Assembly (NCBI GenBank): GCA_029907465.1
Contig: JARYLV010000008.1
Coordinates: forward strand, 1-63,229
DNA: 63,229 bases
From: Methanomassiliicoccales archaeon
GTDB lineage: Archaea > Thermoplasmatota > Thermoplasmata > Methanomassiliicoccales > JACIVX01
Direction of reading: 5' to 3'
Both the position numbers and the translations under genes were made by a program. Shown piece after piece: positions 17,629 through 27,015 of the stretch (position 1 is its first letter; every line of letters begins with the position of its first letter). The notes below the pieces were generated by a model that did not search any database, was not told the origin of the DNA, and saw only the letters and a list, made by a program, of their open reading frames with translations.

Positions 17629-19094
17629 GATGCAATTATCCCTCCATTATTCCCCGTGACCGCTGGATAGATATGATCAATTGGAATCTCGTATAAACGT
17701 CCGTCATGCAGTTTCAGAACTCTGCTTGCGTACTCAGCAATAAACCTAAGATCGTGTGTGACGATGATCGTTGTGACCCCCTCTCTCTGCAGCGATTTCA
17801 GAATCTGGCCGAGCTTTGCCTTATTCCATTGATCCAATCCCCGTGTAGGCTCATCAAGTGCTAATATCCTCGGTTTTGCGACGAGTATTGAAGCCAATGC
17901 TGCCCTCTCTCTTTCACCGCAGCTCAGATCCCGAGGAAAAGTCTTGCGATATTTTGATAGATCAAGGATGGAGAGAGTCCACGAAATCCTTTCTTCCCAT
18001 TCGGTTTTTGCTATTCGGAGATTTGTAAGTGTAAATTCGAGCTCCTTTTGCAAATTCTTCTCGAATAAATAGTCATTAGGATTTTGGCTGAGATATCCGA
18101 TCAAAGAAGCCAATTCCGCAGTCGACCGCCCTGAAACATTCTTTCCGAAGAGGTAAACAGACCCCTTCTCCGGCTTTAGCAGACCATTGAGGTTTTTCAA
18201 AAGTGTTGATTTTCCGCTCCCGTTCGCTCCTGTGATAGCTAGTATCTCGCCCTTCCTAGCAGAAAGATTCAAGCCTCTTAGTACATGAGAATTGCCATAG
18301 GAAAACCAAATATCATTCGCCTCGAGGATCACTTCTTGATGTGGGTTAAGTTGATCCACCGTTCTTGAAAACGGATAAATTATTTTTTCGCGTTTCAGGT
18401 ACGGTATGGCCTCCTCTCGTTTGCCATCGAATTCAACCTTTCCGTTTTTCATGAATATCACTCGATCGGCATATTGGAGACATCTCTCCAGCCTATGTTC
18501 AACGAGGATGATTGTAATACCCATCGAAACGTTGAGATTCTTTATTGATTCCAAGAAGGCCTGAGCATTTTCTCCATCTAGTTGAGATGTGGGCTCGTCG
18601 AGAATAAGATACTTCGGTTGCATCGCGAGAATAGATGCCAGTGCAACTTTTTGCTTTTCACCACCGGACAGTTCAGGAATAAAGCGGTTCCCGAAATTCC
18701 TTAAGCCAAAATAAGAAATATATTGTTCGATCCTTTCCCTTATTTTCTCAACCGGCAAGCCTATATTCTCCAATCCAAAAGCAAGTTCATTCTCAACATT
18801 TGTCATGACGAGCTGATTTTCTGGATCCTGGAATATCATTCCGATCGTGCCAGCAAGTTTTGATGGTGAAGTCTTTTTCGTATCAATTCCATCGATCGTA
18901 ACGCTGCCAGAAAAAGTTCCTCCGTAAAAATGCGGTACTAGACCGTTGAGTGTCCTGCATAGCGTTGATTTTCCGCATCCTGACTTTCCCACGATGAGTA
19001 TGAATTCGCCCTCACGAATTTCAATTGATATGTTTCTAATAGCTGGTTCAGATGAATCTGGGTATGAGAAAGTAACGTTCTCGATCTGTATCAT
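17625..19094 (-). CDS. ECF transporter energising ATPase, two fused ABC domains
   Basis: A 489-residue protein carrying both ABC ATPases. The first half has Walker A GKSGCGKST, signature ELSGGEKQK, Walker B LILDEPTS and the switch histidine in LVEHRLE. The second half has GANGSGKST, signature DLSCGERER, ALDEPTRG and VTHDLRF. It therefore replaces separate EcfA1 and EcfA2 subunits. The second signature has Cys where Gly is usual (LSCGE), which may make the sites asymmetric. ATGA overlaps join it to both neighbours. It powers substrate uptake through EcfT and the S component. Confidence 0.94.
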   Translation of the reverse strand: MIQIENVTFSYPDSSEPAIRNISIEIREGEFILIVGKSGCGKSTLCRTLNGLVPHFYGGTFSGSVTIDGIDTKKTSPSKLAGTIGMIFQDPENQLVMTNVENELAFGLENIGLPVEKIRERIEQYISYFGLRNFGNRFIPELSGGEKQKVALASILAMQPKYLILDEPTSQLDGENAQAFLESIKNLNVSMGITIILVEHRLERCLQYADRVIFMKNGKVEFDGKREEAIPYLKREKIIYPFSRTVDQLNPHQEVILEANDIWFSYGNSHVLRGLNLSARKGEILAITGANGSGKSTLLKNLNGLLKPEKGSVYLFGKNVSGRSTAELASLIGYLSQNPNDYLFEKNLQKELEFTLTNLRIAKTEWEERISWTLSILDLSKYRKTFPRDLSCGERERAALASILVAKPRILALDEPTRGLDQWNKAKLGQILKSLQREGVTTIIVTHDLRFIAEYASRVLKLHDGRLYEIPIDHIYPAVTGNNGGIIAS

Positions 19095-19969
19095 TTCCGA
19101 CCTCCGAGCATGATTGGTGAAATACTTCCGATTAGGAGGGCAAGGGCAACAATATCGTTGAAAGAATATCTGAGTGTGGCACCACTGAGATAATCTGCAT
19201 TCCCATAGCCGAGAACAAATAGAGAAATTCCTAAAACCACTGAAAGACCAAACGATGACGCCATTAATATTTCACGTCTTGTCATTCTCCGCTCGCCAAA
19301 ATTCGTCCTCTTTGTTGCTCCAAATCCTCTAGTTTCCATCGCCTCGGCAACCGAGATTGATCTTTCCAGTGAATTGAGCAACAATGGCATTATGACTGCA
19401 GCGCGTGATTTGATTTTATCGGCAAATTTTCCTTTCTCAAATTCCATGCCCCGTGCCTTCATCGAGTCTATTATATTGCCAACATCGGCTGCGATGGTTG
19501 GATACATTCGTAAGGAGAGGGAAAGACTTGATGTGATCTTGTAACCTAATTTTGACATCGCCCGGAGGGCTTCATCAGGATGAATCGCATAGGTGAGAAT
19601 TGAGAATGCAGAAACTGCAAGAAAGAGTCTCAGGCACATGCTGATCGCAAAAAATATTGATTCAGTTGTTATAACAACCGGTCCAAAATTCAGGATTTTG
19701 TTGGAACCGCTTGAGATCAGTATATTGAATAGAAAAACAAAAAGAGCGATATAAACAGCGTATTTAAGAATGCTGAGTGTCGATTTGAATATCTTCGCTA
19801 TATAAGTAACGAGAATGACAAAAACGAAGAGAAGAGCAAGATAGAGGATATCTGAAATAAGTATGGAAAAAATGAATATCACTAGGACGAACAATAATTT
19901 CAGCCTTGCATCCAGGGAGTGAATTCTCGACTCTACAGATTTGTAGGGAAAGATCATGATATCTACCAT
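19091..19969 (-). CDS. ecfT: ECF transporter transmembrane subunit EcfT
   Basis: About 292 residues from ATG 19969 (MVDIMIFPYK). Longer in-frame starts run deep into the preceding gene. The family hallmarks are SVESRIHSLDARLKLL near the start, a block of hydrophobic helices, and the coupling helices with SMKARGMEF and AMETRGFGATKRT (two A-R-G motifs), which contact the ATPases. Its gene start overlaps the end of the DUF4430 lipoprotein gene by 7 nt. The product bridges the ATP-driven subunits and the S component. Confidence 0.92.
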   Translation of the reverse strand: MVDIMIFPYKSVESRIHSLDARLKLLFVLVIFIFSILISDILYLALLFVFVILVTYIAKIFKSTLSILKYAVYIALFVFLFNILISSGSNKILNFGPVVITTESIFFAISMCLRLFLAVSAFSILTYAIHPDEALRAMSKLGYKITSSLSLSLRMYPTIAADVGNIIDSMKARGMEFEKGKFADKIKSRAAVIMPLLLNSLERSISVAEAMETRGFGATKRTNFGERRMTRREILMASSFGLSVVLGISLFVLGYGNADYLSGATLRYSFNDIVALALLIGSISPIMLGGRK

Positions 19970-20457
19970 GAAGGCTCGGCAAATCTCCACTCTACAATAT
20001 CTCCATTGTTGAGACGCCACTGGTCACAGGCTTTCGTAGCATATTCACCATTTACCCAATACTGCCAGCCACGACCAGGTCTTTCATTCTTCACACCAGC
20101 AATCGCTTCAATAAAATTACCCATTCCCAAATAATAGCGGATATCGAGTGTAAATTCACCTATTTGCGCGGCTTTTTGTGTCAGTTCGAGCACATTTGAA
20201 ACATTTGAAATATTTTTGAAGACCCAGACAGTACGGCCATTGTTTTCTTTTGAGTCGACGATCATCCATTGTCCATTAGCCTTGTCCCATATTGTCAAAT
20301 TTCCCGGCTGGATCGTACCTTCAGGTCCATTGAAATCGATAACTAATGTCGCTGTAATCTTTTCTGTACTCCCCCCGTCACTAAGGCACCCAGAAAATAG
20401 AAGGATCGCCGCTATGGCGGCGATTACAACGCCTTTTAAGATGAACCGGTTTTCCAT
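19963..20457 (-). CDS. DUF4430 lipoprotein associated with the ECF transporter
   Basis: A 164-residue secreted or anchored protein. A signal with lipobox ILLFSGC (cysteine about residue 24) precedes a DUF4430 domain with the family pattern GWQYWVNGEYATKACDQWRL ... NNGDIVEWRF. DUF4430 is homologous to the C-terminal domain of transcobalamin/intrinsic factor. The product is thus a likely extracytoplasmic ligand-capture protein for the ECF importer encoded directly downstream, most plausibly for corrinoids. No binding residue can be proven from sequence alone. Confidence 0.85.
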   Translation of the reverse strand: MENRFILKGVVIAAIAAILLFSGCLSDGGSTEKITATLVIDFNGPEGTIQPGNLTIWDKANGQWMIVDSKENNGRTVWVFKNISNVSNVLELTQKAAQIGEFTLDIRYYLGMGNFIEAIAGVKNERPGRGWQYWVNGEYATKACDQWRLNNGDIVEWRFAEPSW

Positions 20458-20471
20458 GTGGACTCCTAGCC

Positions 20472-22112
20472 TTATTTCCTCCTTTTGATTACTACCAAGG
20501 TGACAATTGCAGCTATTGCAACTAACAGAGCAGCAACAGGCAAGATAAGGCCCTGATCGCCACTCCTTTCTGTTGGAACTGAAAGTGCATAGACATGGCC
20601 ATTGTCAGAAGCGACAAATACCATATTGTCCGTAATCGTTGGTGAGCACATTGAATACTGAGAGGGTCGAAGGGTTTCATGCCACATGACATTTCCTTCT
20701 TCGTTGAGGGCGTAAACTTCACTTGTGTTATATGAAACGACATAAATTGTGTTGCGACCAATCGATGGTGAGCCCTTCAGCGAAGCACCGAGATCCCTTT
20801 TCCATATGACCTCTCCATTCCTTGATATCATCGTGACGCCGTCACTTGATGTGACTACGATGCCACTCGAAGTGAGCGCAGGCGAGCTCGAAGTAGCGTT
20901 AATGTCAATATTCCACCGCAATGTCCCATTGTAAAAGACTGCCGCAACTCCTCCATCTATAGGCACGTAGTTTTCGTAGATAGCATAGGTAACGATGATC
21001 ATTTCATCCGTTAGCAATGGTGCAGACCTTATTCTCCCCCCTATTGTGATATTCCACAGTTCGCCAGATCCATCCGATGAGATTGCGTGCAACCTTCCGT
21101 CCTCCGATCCAATGTAGATTGTGCCGTTCTGGGCGGACGGTGATGAAAAATAGATAGAGGACGCGATTTTATTGTCCCAGAGGAGGGAGCCGTTTTCGGC
21201 AAAGGCATATATCTTGCCATCACCGCCGCCCACTATGATTTGATTGCGATAGAAGATTGGTGACGAAGTGATACCAGCAATGGGATTCGCGATTTGGGCA
21301 CTCCACTCAAGTGATCCATTATGGCGATTCAAGGCGTATATCTTGCCATCTGTTGAGGGGACTACAATCAAACTGCCAGCAACCACTGGTGTAGCAATTT
21401 GATATCCTGCCGCATCGATATCAGCTTGCCAGAGAATATTTCCGGAAAAATCAATACAAGTGACTTTCGGTGCGGACGTGTATTCAAAACTTGTCCAGTC
21501 ATAAATGCCTGCGGTCACGACAAAGATCCGATCATCGCAAGTGACGATTGAACTCGAAATTCCCCCATTCGACAGATTCAAATCCCATACAATCCTGCTC
21601 TTTTCGAGGGAAATTCCATCTGAATATCCCGTATTCATCAAATCATGCCTGAAACTCGTCCAGGGGTAACGATTATTAGGCGTCGCAATAGGCGACACAC
21701 AAGAGTAATCAGGTCGATCCATTACGTAGCTCCATGCAACAGCTTCAACATCAGAGGCATGCAGATCAGCTGCTCCCATCGTTGATAACTGCCAACTATT
21801 CAAGGTTGAATTCCAGATCCACAAATGCCACCATTCGTAGGGCCAGTTCCCAAGTATCCCATCAAAACCATTAACAAAAACCCCGTAAGGAGATTCCATG
21901 TAGTCGACCTCAATGTGCAGCCTGTCAGCAGCTTCCTGCGTTAGATTGAAAACATTCATCCCCTCAGAAACAGGCACGTCTGCCCAAAGAACACGTCCGT
22001 TTCCGAAATCAATCAAAACAGGACATCGGTGCATCTCATCTGCGGCTTGCGCAGCAAAAATGCCTGCTCCAGATAATACAAGCATTGCGACGATAGCCAG
22101 TTCCCATTTCAT
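20472..22112 (-). CDS. Surface protein: signal peptide, DUF4430-like domain, PQQ-type propeller, C-terminal anchor
   Basis: A 546-residue protein with four parts. A signal peptide ends near AAQAADE (residue 25). A DUF4430-like domain follows (about 30-120; GVFVNGFDGILGNWPYEWWH, AVAWSYVMDRPDY). Repeated WD/PQQ-like blades run about 150-500, each with patterns such as GKIYALNRHNGSLEWSA and GTIYIGSEDGRLHAIS. A final helix plus KRRK stop-transfer (about 520-546) anchors the C-terminus to the membrane. It begins the transporter operon, 14 nt ahead of the DUF4430 lipoprotein. The combination suggests an extracellular docking or display platform for the ligand taken up by the ECF system. Confidence 0.87.
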   Translation of the reverse strand: MKWELAIVAMLVLSGAGIFAAQAADEMHRCPVLIDFGNGRVLWADVPVSEGMNVFNLTQEAADRLHIEVDYMESPYGVFVNGFDGILGNWPYEWWHLWIWNSTLNSWQLSTMGAADLHASDVEAVAWSYVMDRPDYSCVSPIATPNNRYPWTSFRHDLMNTGYSDGISLEKSRIVWDLNLSNGGISSSIVTCDDRIFVVTAGIYDWTSFEYTSAPKVTCIDFSGNILWQADIDAAGYQIATPVVAGSLIVVPSTDGKIYALNRHNGSLEWSAQIANPIAGITSSPIFYRNQIIVGGGDGKIYAFAENGSLLWDNKIASSIYFSSPSAQNGTIYIGSEDGRLHAISSDGSGELWNITIGGRIRSAPLLTDEMIIVTYAIYENYVPIDGGVAAVFYNGTLRWNIDINATSSSPALTSSGIVVTSSDGVTMISRNGEVIWKRDLGASLKGSPSIGRNTIYVVSYNTSEVYALNEEGNVMWHETLRPSQYSMCSPTITDNMVFVASDNGHVYALSVPTERSGDQGLILPVAALLVAIAAIVTLVVIKRRK

Positions 22113-22244
22113 TTAGCCACCTTCTCATCCTGGATGATTAATATTGGATGTATCATCCCACTATTTAGGACAATTCTATTCTTATATTTAGTCGTTTCTA
22201 GCAGAAATCAATAATATTCTAAGGAGAAAAAGTAAAAAATCAAA

Positions 22245-22829
22245 TCATAAAAGGTCAAATGCGGCTGTTAATGCCCCTATTTCCGCGAGTTGTTTATCTG
22301 ATGATCTTCCCACGATGATCACATCTCCTTCATTAAGCTGGAAAGTACCTCGCAGCAATTTTGCGATATCTGGTCTTTTCGAATCGAGATCGTAGTCGTT
22401 TGGGATTATGAGGCGTCCCTCTCTGATAACGATCGTTGTGGCACCATCCGCCCCTGCTTTCACAGCTGAATCACGCTGTTCAATACCAGACCTCACCTCG
22501 TGACTCTTTCCAGCGACTTTCACTGCCACGCCATATTGCCCCATTGTAATCTCGGTTGGTTCCAGATGTCTGATTTCAATTGGTATCTTCTGTAAAAACT
22601 GGAGCCCCTTTGAGGTGATCTTGACGCCGGAATGTTTAACATCTACAAACTTCTTGGCTCTGAGATATTCAATGATCGTTCGCATACTCCCTTCACCTAT
22701 GGCAACCAATTGCGCCAGTTGTCTCCTGCCTAGTCGTTCCCCATCGGATAGCACTTGCAGTGTCTTGTACACGTGGTAATCTGAGAAACGATGAATCGGA
22801 CCGTATTTTGGAGTGGGAATGATTTTCAT
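22245..22829 (-). CDS. Archaeal DUF4443 protein with winged-helix N-terminus
   Basis: A 194-residue protein. Residues about 10-80 form a helix-turn-helix/winged region (LGRRQLAQLVAIGEGSMRTI, then YLRAKKFVDVKHSGVKI). The C-terminal half resembles DUF4443 (GADGATTIVIREGRLIIPND, LNEGDVIIVGRSSD). It directly follows methionine adenosyltransferase with a 3-nt gap, so the two share a transcript. It may sense a metabolite and control its own operon. The DNA target and ligand are unknown. Confidence 0.82.
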   Translation of the reverse strand: MKIIPTPKYGPIHRFSDYHVYKTLQVLSDGERLGRRQLAQLVAIGEGSMRTIIEYLRAKKFVDVKHSGVKITSKGLQFLQKIPIEIRHLEPTEITMGQYGVAVKVAGKSHEVRSGIEQRDSAVKAGADGATTIVIREGRLIIPNDYDLDSKRPDIAKLLRGTFQLNEGDVIIVGRSSDKQLAEIGALTAAFDLL

Positions 22830-22832
22830 ACA

Positions 22833-24029
22833 CTAGAATACAGAGATCTGACCATTTACTATTTTTTCTGTTATTTTGTCGATGTTCGCGAGCCAATAGG
22901 AAGTGATGCTCTCCGCCTCTTTTTTCAATTTTTCGAAATTCGCATTGTTGTCGAGGATAAGCTGCACACTTGCAGTATGGGGGTCATAAATCGGTCGTCC
23001 AATCTGGGAAAGAAGGCGCACTCGGGCTTCGAGAATATCTCCACTCCCTATCTGAGCAATTTCCTCTGCGATCTGCTTTGCAAGAATATTATATAACTTT
23101 CCTACGTGCGTCACGGGATTTTTACCTGCAGATGCTTCCATACTCATTGGCCGATATGGCGTTATAAGTCCGTTGACCCTATTACCGCGTCCGACCGAAC
23201 CATCATCACCATTCTCCATTGAAAGACCAGTAACTGTGAGATAATATATACCCTCCTTGTAATTGTCTGCTGCGTTAATTGTGACATCGACCTCACAATT
23301 TGTGAATTTGACGGCGTGATCCGCAACCATCTGGGTCAATTCCTCAACGACACTTTGATAATGATCTGGATCATCAACATACCTGTCGACCATTGCGCAG
23401 GCAATTGTAAGTGAAATCCTATTGTTTATTCGTGACGCCATTACCTTTACGTCCTCACCAGTTTCCCTCAATTTTTTCTTAACAGGCCCATTGATAAATT
23501 TCTCTATTTCAAGAACAACGCGCTCTGTATCGCTCAACGGTGCATAACCAACACCAAAAGACGTATCATTTGCTAGGAGTTTTCTTGTTTCGTAAACGCT
23601 CGTGAGGTCGATGCTCCCTTTTCCAATTCTGCAATCGAGCATGACGTCAGTTGTTACATCCAAATTCGGGAAGTGCTGTTTCAAATAATCTGAAGCAGCC
23701 TTAATTGCAGTATGCCTGATAGGCAATCGTTCACCATTAACCTCCGTTGTCGCTCTCCCGACGAGCAGGATATATACTGGCTCGAGAATTACCCCTCCTC
23801 CAAATTTCGGCGCTGATTGCCCACCCACTATTTGCGTCTCATCAGTATTGTGGTGAAGAATTCTTCCGTAGCGTTCTATATACATTTTGCACAATGCTCT
23901 GCTTACCGATTCAGCTAAACCATCTGCCACACTATCTGGGTGGCCGATTCCTTTTCTTTCGACGAGCTCAACTCTCTGTCTTGATACCGGCGTGTAGTCA
24001 ATTTGTTCAACGACAATGTTTGGTACCAT
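22833..24029 (-). CDS. mat: S-adenosylmethionine synthetase, archaeal type
   Basis: A 398-residue enzyme of the archaeal MAT family (distinct from bacterial MetK). It makes SAM from methionine and ATP. Recognisable parts are [17 protein letters not shown] near the N-terminus, [31 protein letters not shown], and the C-terminal [20 protein letters not shown] with [16 protein letters not shown]. Its length equals the family norm. It is read away from the HTH-CBS regulator gene, and the intergenic region (24030-24181) holds a TATTTAAATG element in mat orientation. SAM supplies the radical SAM enzyme, the methyltransferase and other users. Confidence 0.97.
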   Translation of the reverse strand: MVPNIVVEQIDYTPVSRQRVELVERKGIGHPDSVADGLAESVSRALCKMYIERYGRILHHNTDETQIVGGQSAPKFGGGVILEPVYILLVGRATTEVNGERLPIRHTAIKAASDYLKQHFPNLDVTTDVMLDCRIGKGSIDLTSVYETRKLLANDTSFGVGYAPLSDTERVVLEIEKFINGPVKKKLRETGEDVKVMASRINNRISLTIACAMVDRYVDDPDHYQSVVEELTQMVADHAVKFTNCEVDVTINAADNYKEGIYYLTVTGLSMENGDDGSVGRGNRVNGLITPYRPMSMEASAGKNPVTHVGKLYNILAKQIAEEIAQIGSGDILEARVRLLSQIGRPIYDPHTASVQLILDNNANFEKLKKEAESITSYWLANIDKITEKIVNGQISVF

Positions 24030-24181
24030 TAACCATCACCTTTTTTATTAGCCCTTGAATACGCGATTTGCGATCATCAGTTCGTGCCAATCGCGAAGTT
24101 AACGCCGCAACAGGATTTCGCATTTAAATACATGTTTGATGCAATTATTCAAATAGGAATAATCTCCTTTTTTTTCTTATT

Positions 24182-24745
24182 ATGAAATTTCCTGATTCCT
24201 CCGAAATCAAACAGCTGCGAAAATCGCTAGATCTAACGCAATCCGAACTCGCGAACCTTTCAAATGTCAGCCAATCGACGATAGCCAAGATTGAAAGGGG
24301 AAGAATATCTGGCAGTTACGAAATAATGGTCAGAATATTCAGTGCTCTTTATGAGGAAATGAATAAACGTAGACAAGGCAAGGTCGCCAAGGATGTTGCG
24401 TCTAAGAATGTTGTGGGAATAAATATTGGAGAGAAAGTCAAGAAAGCGTCGGAAATGATGAGAGAAAAAGGATTTTCACAGCTTCCTGTCTTTGATGGAG
24501 ATAGACCTATCGGAAGCATAAGCGAATTTGGAATTCTCCGCTTTCTAAAAGAAGGTGTGAGCATGAAAGATCTCGCGGAAAGATCTGTTGAGTCTGTCAT
24601 GGATGAAAGCTTTCCTATCGTCAGTGAAGAAACCCCCCTTGAAATTGTGACCTCACTCTTGTCATTTTCAAAGGCGGTGTTGGTCGCGAGGAGGGGGAAA
24701 GTCACTGGTATTATCACAAGCTCTGATGTATTGAAGCTTATCTAG
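24182..24745 (+). CDS. HTH (XRE) transcriptional regulator with CBS pair
   Basis: A 187-residue protein. Residues 8-58 are a Cro/cI helix-turn-helix (LRKSLDLTQSELANLSNVSQ, TIAKIERGR). Two CBS motifs follow (about 75-125, GFSQLPVFDGDRPIGSIS; about 133-187, VLVARRGKVTGIITSSDVLK). CBS pairs bind adenosyl ligands such as AMP, ATP or SAM. The gene diverges from mat, so a SAM- or adenosine-responsive control of mat is an attractive inference. ATTCAAATAGG lies about 27 nt ahead of the ATG, consistent with a leaderless mRNA. Its 3' end faces the URO-D gene, 9 nt apart. Confidence 0.92.
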   Translation: MKFPDSSEIKQLRKSLDLTQSELANLSNVSQSTIAKIERGRISGSYEIMVRIFSALYEEMNKRRQGKVAKDVASKNVVGINIGEKVKKASEMMREKGFSQLPVFDGDRPIGSISEFGILRFLKEGVSMKDLAERSVESVMDESFPIVSEETPLEIVTSLLSFSKAVLVARRGKVTGIITSSDVLKLI

Positions 24746-24754
24746 ACTAAAGAG

Positions 24755-25903
24755 CTAGCTTGGTTGAAAGTCACGTGCAACTGCATACATAGCAATGATA
24801 TTCTCAGGCGGGGTATCAGGCTGAATATTATGAGCCGGGGCAAATATCCAACCTCCACCTGGTGAAAGAATTCTCATTGTTTTACGAACACTTTCTTTAA
24901 TATCATTTACAGAACCAAATGGCAATAGCCTTTGGACATCAATTCCTCCATGGAAGCAGATTCGGGATCCAAATTCTCTCTTTAGCAATTCGGGTGCCAT
25001 GTTTTTTGCAAGGGGCTGTATTGGGTTCAGAATGTCGATTCCTATTTCAATGAAATCATTCACATAGGAATAAACAGAGCCACATGTGTGATAGAAAAAC
25101 TTCGCCTTTGTTATCTCTTTTATTTCTCTGACGTAGCGAGCCGTATAAGGTTTGATGAATTTGCGATAGTCTTCCAACGAGACAAAACCACCAGTTTGCA
25201 TCCCCATATCATCATAGTACACCGCCACATCTATGTAGTCTCCCACTTCGTTGTAAAATGATTTACACACATCAATAGCCACATCGGTGATCTTGGTCGC
25301 AAAGGCATCATAGAACTCGGGGTTAGTTCTCATGTCAAGCAACCACTTATCAAATCCACGCAGTCCCGCATACATATGGAAAATCCGACCAGCATATCCC
25401 GGGTGCGCAAATATCGCATAATCTGTCTTGGTGTACAGTTCCTTCGCTTCCTTTCTTTTCCCCTTTGTAAAAACTGGGTCATCTGGGTCTGGCCAAAACG
25501 GATAATTTTCAATATCTTTAATGGACTTAGCGTCTCTCAACGGCGCCAGTTCATCTGGGATACTCTTATATAGCCCAGATGGTTTTAGAATTAGTCCCCA
25601 TGAATCCCTATAAAGACCGTTAGCAAGCTCTTCTAACGGTTTTCCCCCGATGCTGATATGACGGATATCAATATCAAATCGCTTCAAAATCCTCTCATCA
25701 ATGTTTTGTACACAGCTTAATCGCGTATTGATTTGCGGTTCGATCGGATCGGTGATTCCCATCGCGCGACAAAGCGCTTCGTATCCAAATGGACGACCCA
25801 TCACAATTCCAGATACGACGCCCCCAAAATCCAATGGTACTCGATCGGGTTCCTTCAAATTGATAGATGCCAAAACCCTTTCTCTTGGTGTCATCTGAGT
25901 CAT
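24755..25903 (-). CDS. Uroporphyrinogen decarboxylase-family protein, probable corrinoid-dependent methyltransferase
   Basis: A 382-residue URO-D fold protein beginning with MTPRERVLASINLKEPDRVP, the usual entry of MtaA/CmuA-like members. YHTCGSVYSY places H272 and C274 in the zinc-binding motif of methylcobamide:thiol methyltransferases. GGIDVQRLLPFG and FAPAHNIQPDTPPEN complete the barrel. Archaeal members usually move methyl groups between corrinoid proteins and a thiol; heme synthesis is less likely without other heme genes. A corrinoid importer 3 kb away is consistent. The actual methyl donor and acceptor are not determinable. Confidence 0.87.
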   Translation of the reverse strand: MTQMTPRERVLASINLKEPDRVPLDFGGVVSGIVMGRPFGYEALCRAMGITDPIEPQINTRLSCVQNIDERILKRFDIDIRHISIGGKPLEELANGLYRDSWGLILKPSGLYKSIPDELAPLRDAKSIKDIENYPFWPDPDDPVFTKGKRKEAKELYTKTDYAIFAHPGYAGRIFHMYAGLRGFDKWLLDMRTNPEFYDAFATKITDVAIDVCKSFYNEVGDYIDVAVYYDDMGMQTGGFVSLEDYRKFIKPYTARYVREIKEITKAKFFYHTCGSVYSYVNDFIEIGIDILNPIQPLAKNMAPELLKREFGSRICFHGGIDVQRLLPFGSVNDIKESVRKTMRILSPGGGWIFAPAHNIQPDTPPENIIAMYAVARDFQPS

Positions 25904-26078
25904 CTACATCAACCTGCTTTAACTACTGCGAATGTCGTTTGATTACATCTATTTTCTGAAGGACTATTGTAGTTGACCCACTCCAATTATAAGAAATTCC
26001 ACATTATCCGGCGATGGACAATGCGATCATGTTTATCACAAAGCCGGCGATGTTCTCGTGCATTGTTGCCTTCTTCAA

Positions 26079-26990
26079 TTATTCCTTCCTGCGCTTCACA
26101 GTGACTTCCAAAAGATCTTCTGTAATAAAACTATTTGAAAAAATCGCACGGGCTTCTTTCTCAAGGATCGAAGCGTCTTCATATCTATTACTGATATGAT
26201 TTAGGTAAAGAACGCCAGCATGCGCCTTCAACGCGATCAGTGCAGCCCCTTCTGCAGTTGAATGACCGTATTCATCAGCTTGTTCACGAAGCGACGAGTC
26301 GAGGGTAGCTTCATGTATGATCAAGTCTGCGTTTTCAGCAGCCTCAGCGAATCTGTCACAAGGTCTCGTATCACCTGATATGGCGATTTTGATGCCTGGT
26401 CGTGGTGGACCGGTCACCATTTCAGGAGTTATCAACTTCCCATTAAGCTCAATACTGCGACCTTCCTGTAGCACCCGGAAAAAAGGTCCCTCCCTCAGAC
26501 CTAACGCCTTGGCTTTTTCTGGGAGAAAACGTCCAGGTCTATCCGTTTCCTTTAGAATATAACCATAGGCGGGTACAAGATGATCGACTTCGATCGCATG
26601 TATGTCGTATCCGTTAAAGTGCAAAGATTCACGAGGCTTCAATTCCACCGATGATATTTCAAATCCTGGCGAGAAGTACCCTAAATTTGCAACCTTGCGA
26701 ACGATTTCGTCGATACCTGGTGGACCAAAAATCTCAAGTTTCTTTTTGCGACCAACAAAGTTCATTGATTGAATAAGGCCAGGTAGGCCAAGGAAGTGAT
26801 CGCCGTGAAAATGAGTGATAAAAATCTTCTGAATCTTCATAAATGAGGCGTTTGATAACATGAATTGTCTCTGCGTCCCCTCTCCACAATCGAACAGGAT
26901 GATTTCGGATCCGATCTGGAATGCAGTTGCCGGGAGGTTTCTCTTCGGTGTAGGCAATCCTCCGCCAGTACCGAGGAATATGATTCGCAC
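26079..26990 (-). CDS. rnz: Ribonuclease Z
   Basis: A 303-residue metallo-beta-lactamase-fold endonuclease that trims pre-tRNA 3' ends. It shows the RNase Z pattern FLGTGGGLPTPKRNLPA, the metal-binding HFHGDH (H60-H65), ISGDTRP, HEATLD, the C-terminal HSTAEGAA box, and an exosite-like insertion around EGPFFRVLQEG. Its length is normal for the short form. The tRNA genes in this window do not encode CCA, so trimming at the discriminator base is needed, which fits RNase Z. An MFS gene lies 25 nt away on the same strand and the two may be cotranscribed. Confidence 0.96.
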   Translation of the reverse strand: MRIIFLGTGGGLPTPKRNLPATAFQIGSEIILFDCGEGTQRQFMLSNASFMKIQKIFITHFHGDHFLGLPGLIQSMNFVGRKKKLEIFGPPGIDEIVRKVANLGYFSPGFEISSVELKPRESLHFNGYDIHAIEVDHLVPAYGYILKETDRPGRFLPEKAKALGLREGPFFRVLQEGRSIELNGKLITPEMVTGPPRPGIKIAISGDTRPCDRFAEAAENADLIIHEATLDSSLREQADEYGHSTAEGAALIALKAHAGVLYLNHISNRYEDASILEKEARAIFSNSFITEDLLEVTVKRRKE

Positions 26991-27015
26991 ATTTGCCCTA
27001 TTGGTCAGGACGGGA

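Noticed and set aside
22830-24181. SAM riboswitch near mat
   Set aside because: No riboswitch-like fold was recognised and known SAM riboswitches are bacterial. Protein regulators are adjacent instead.
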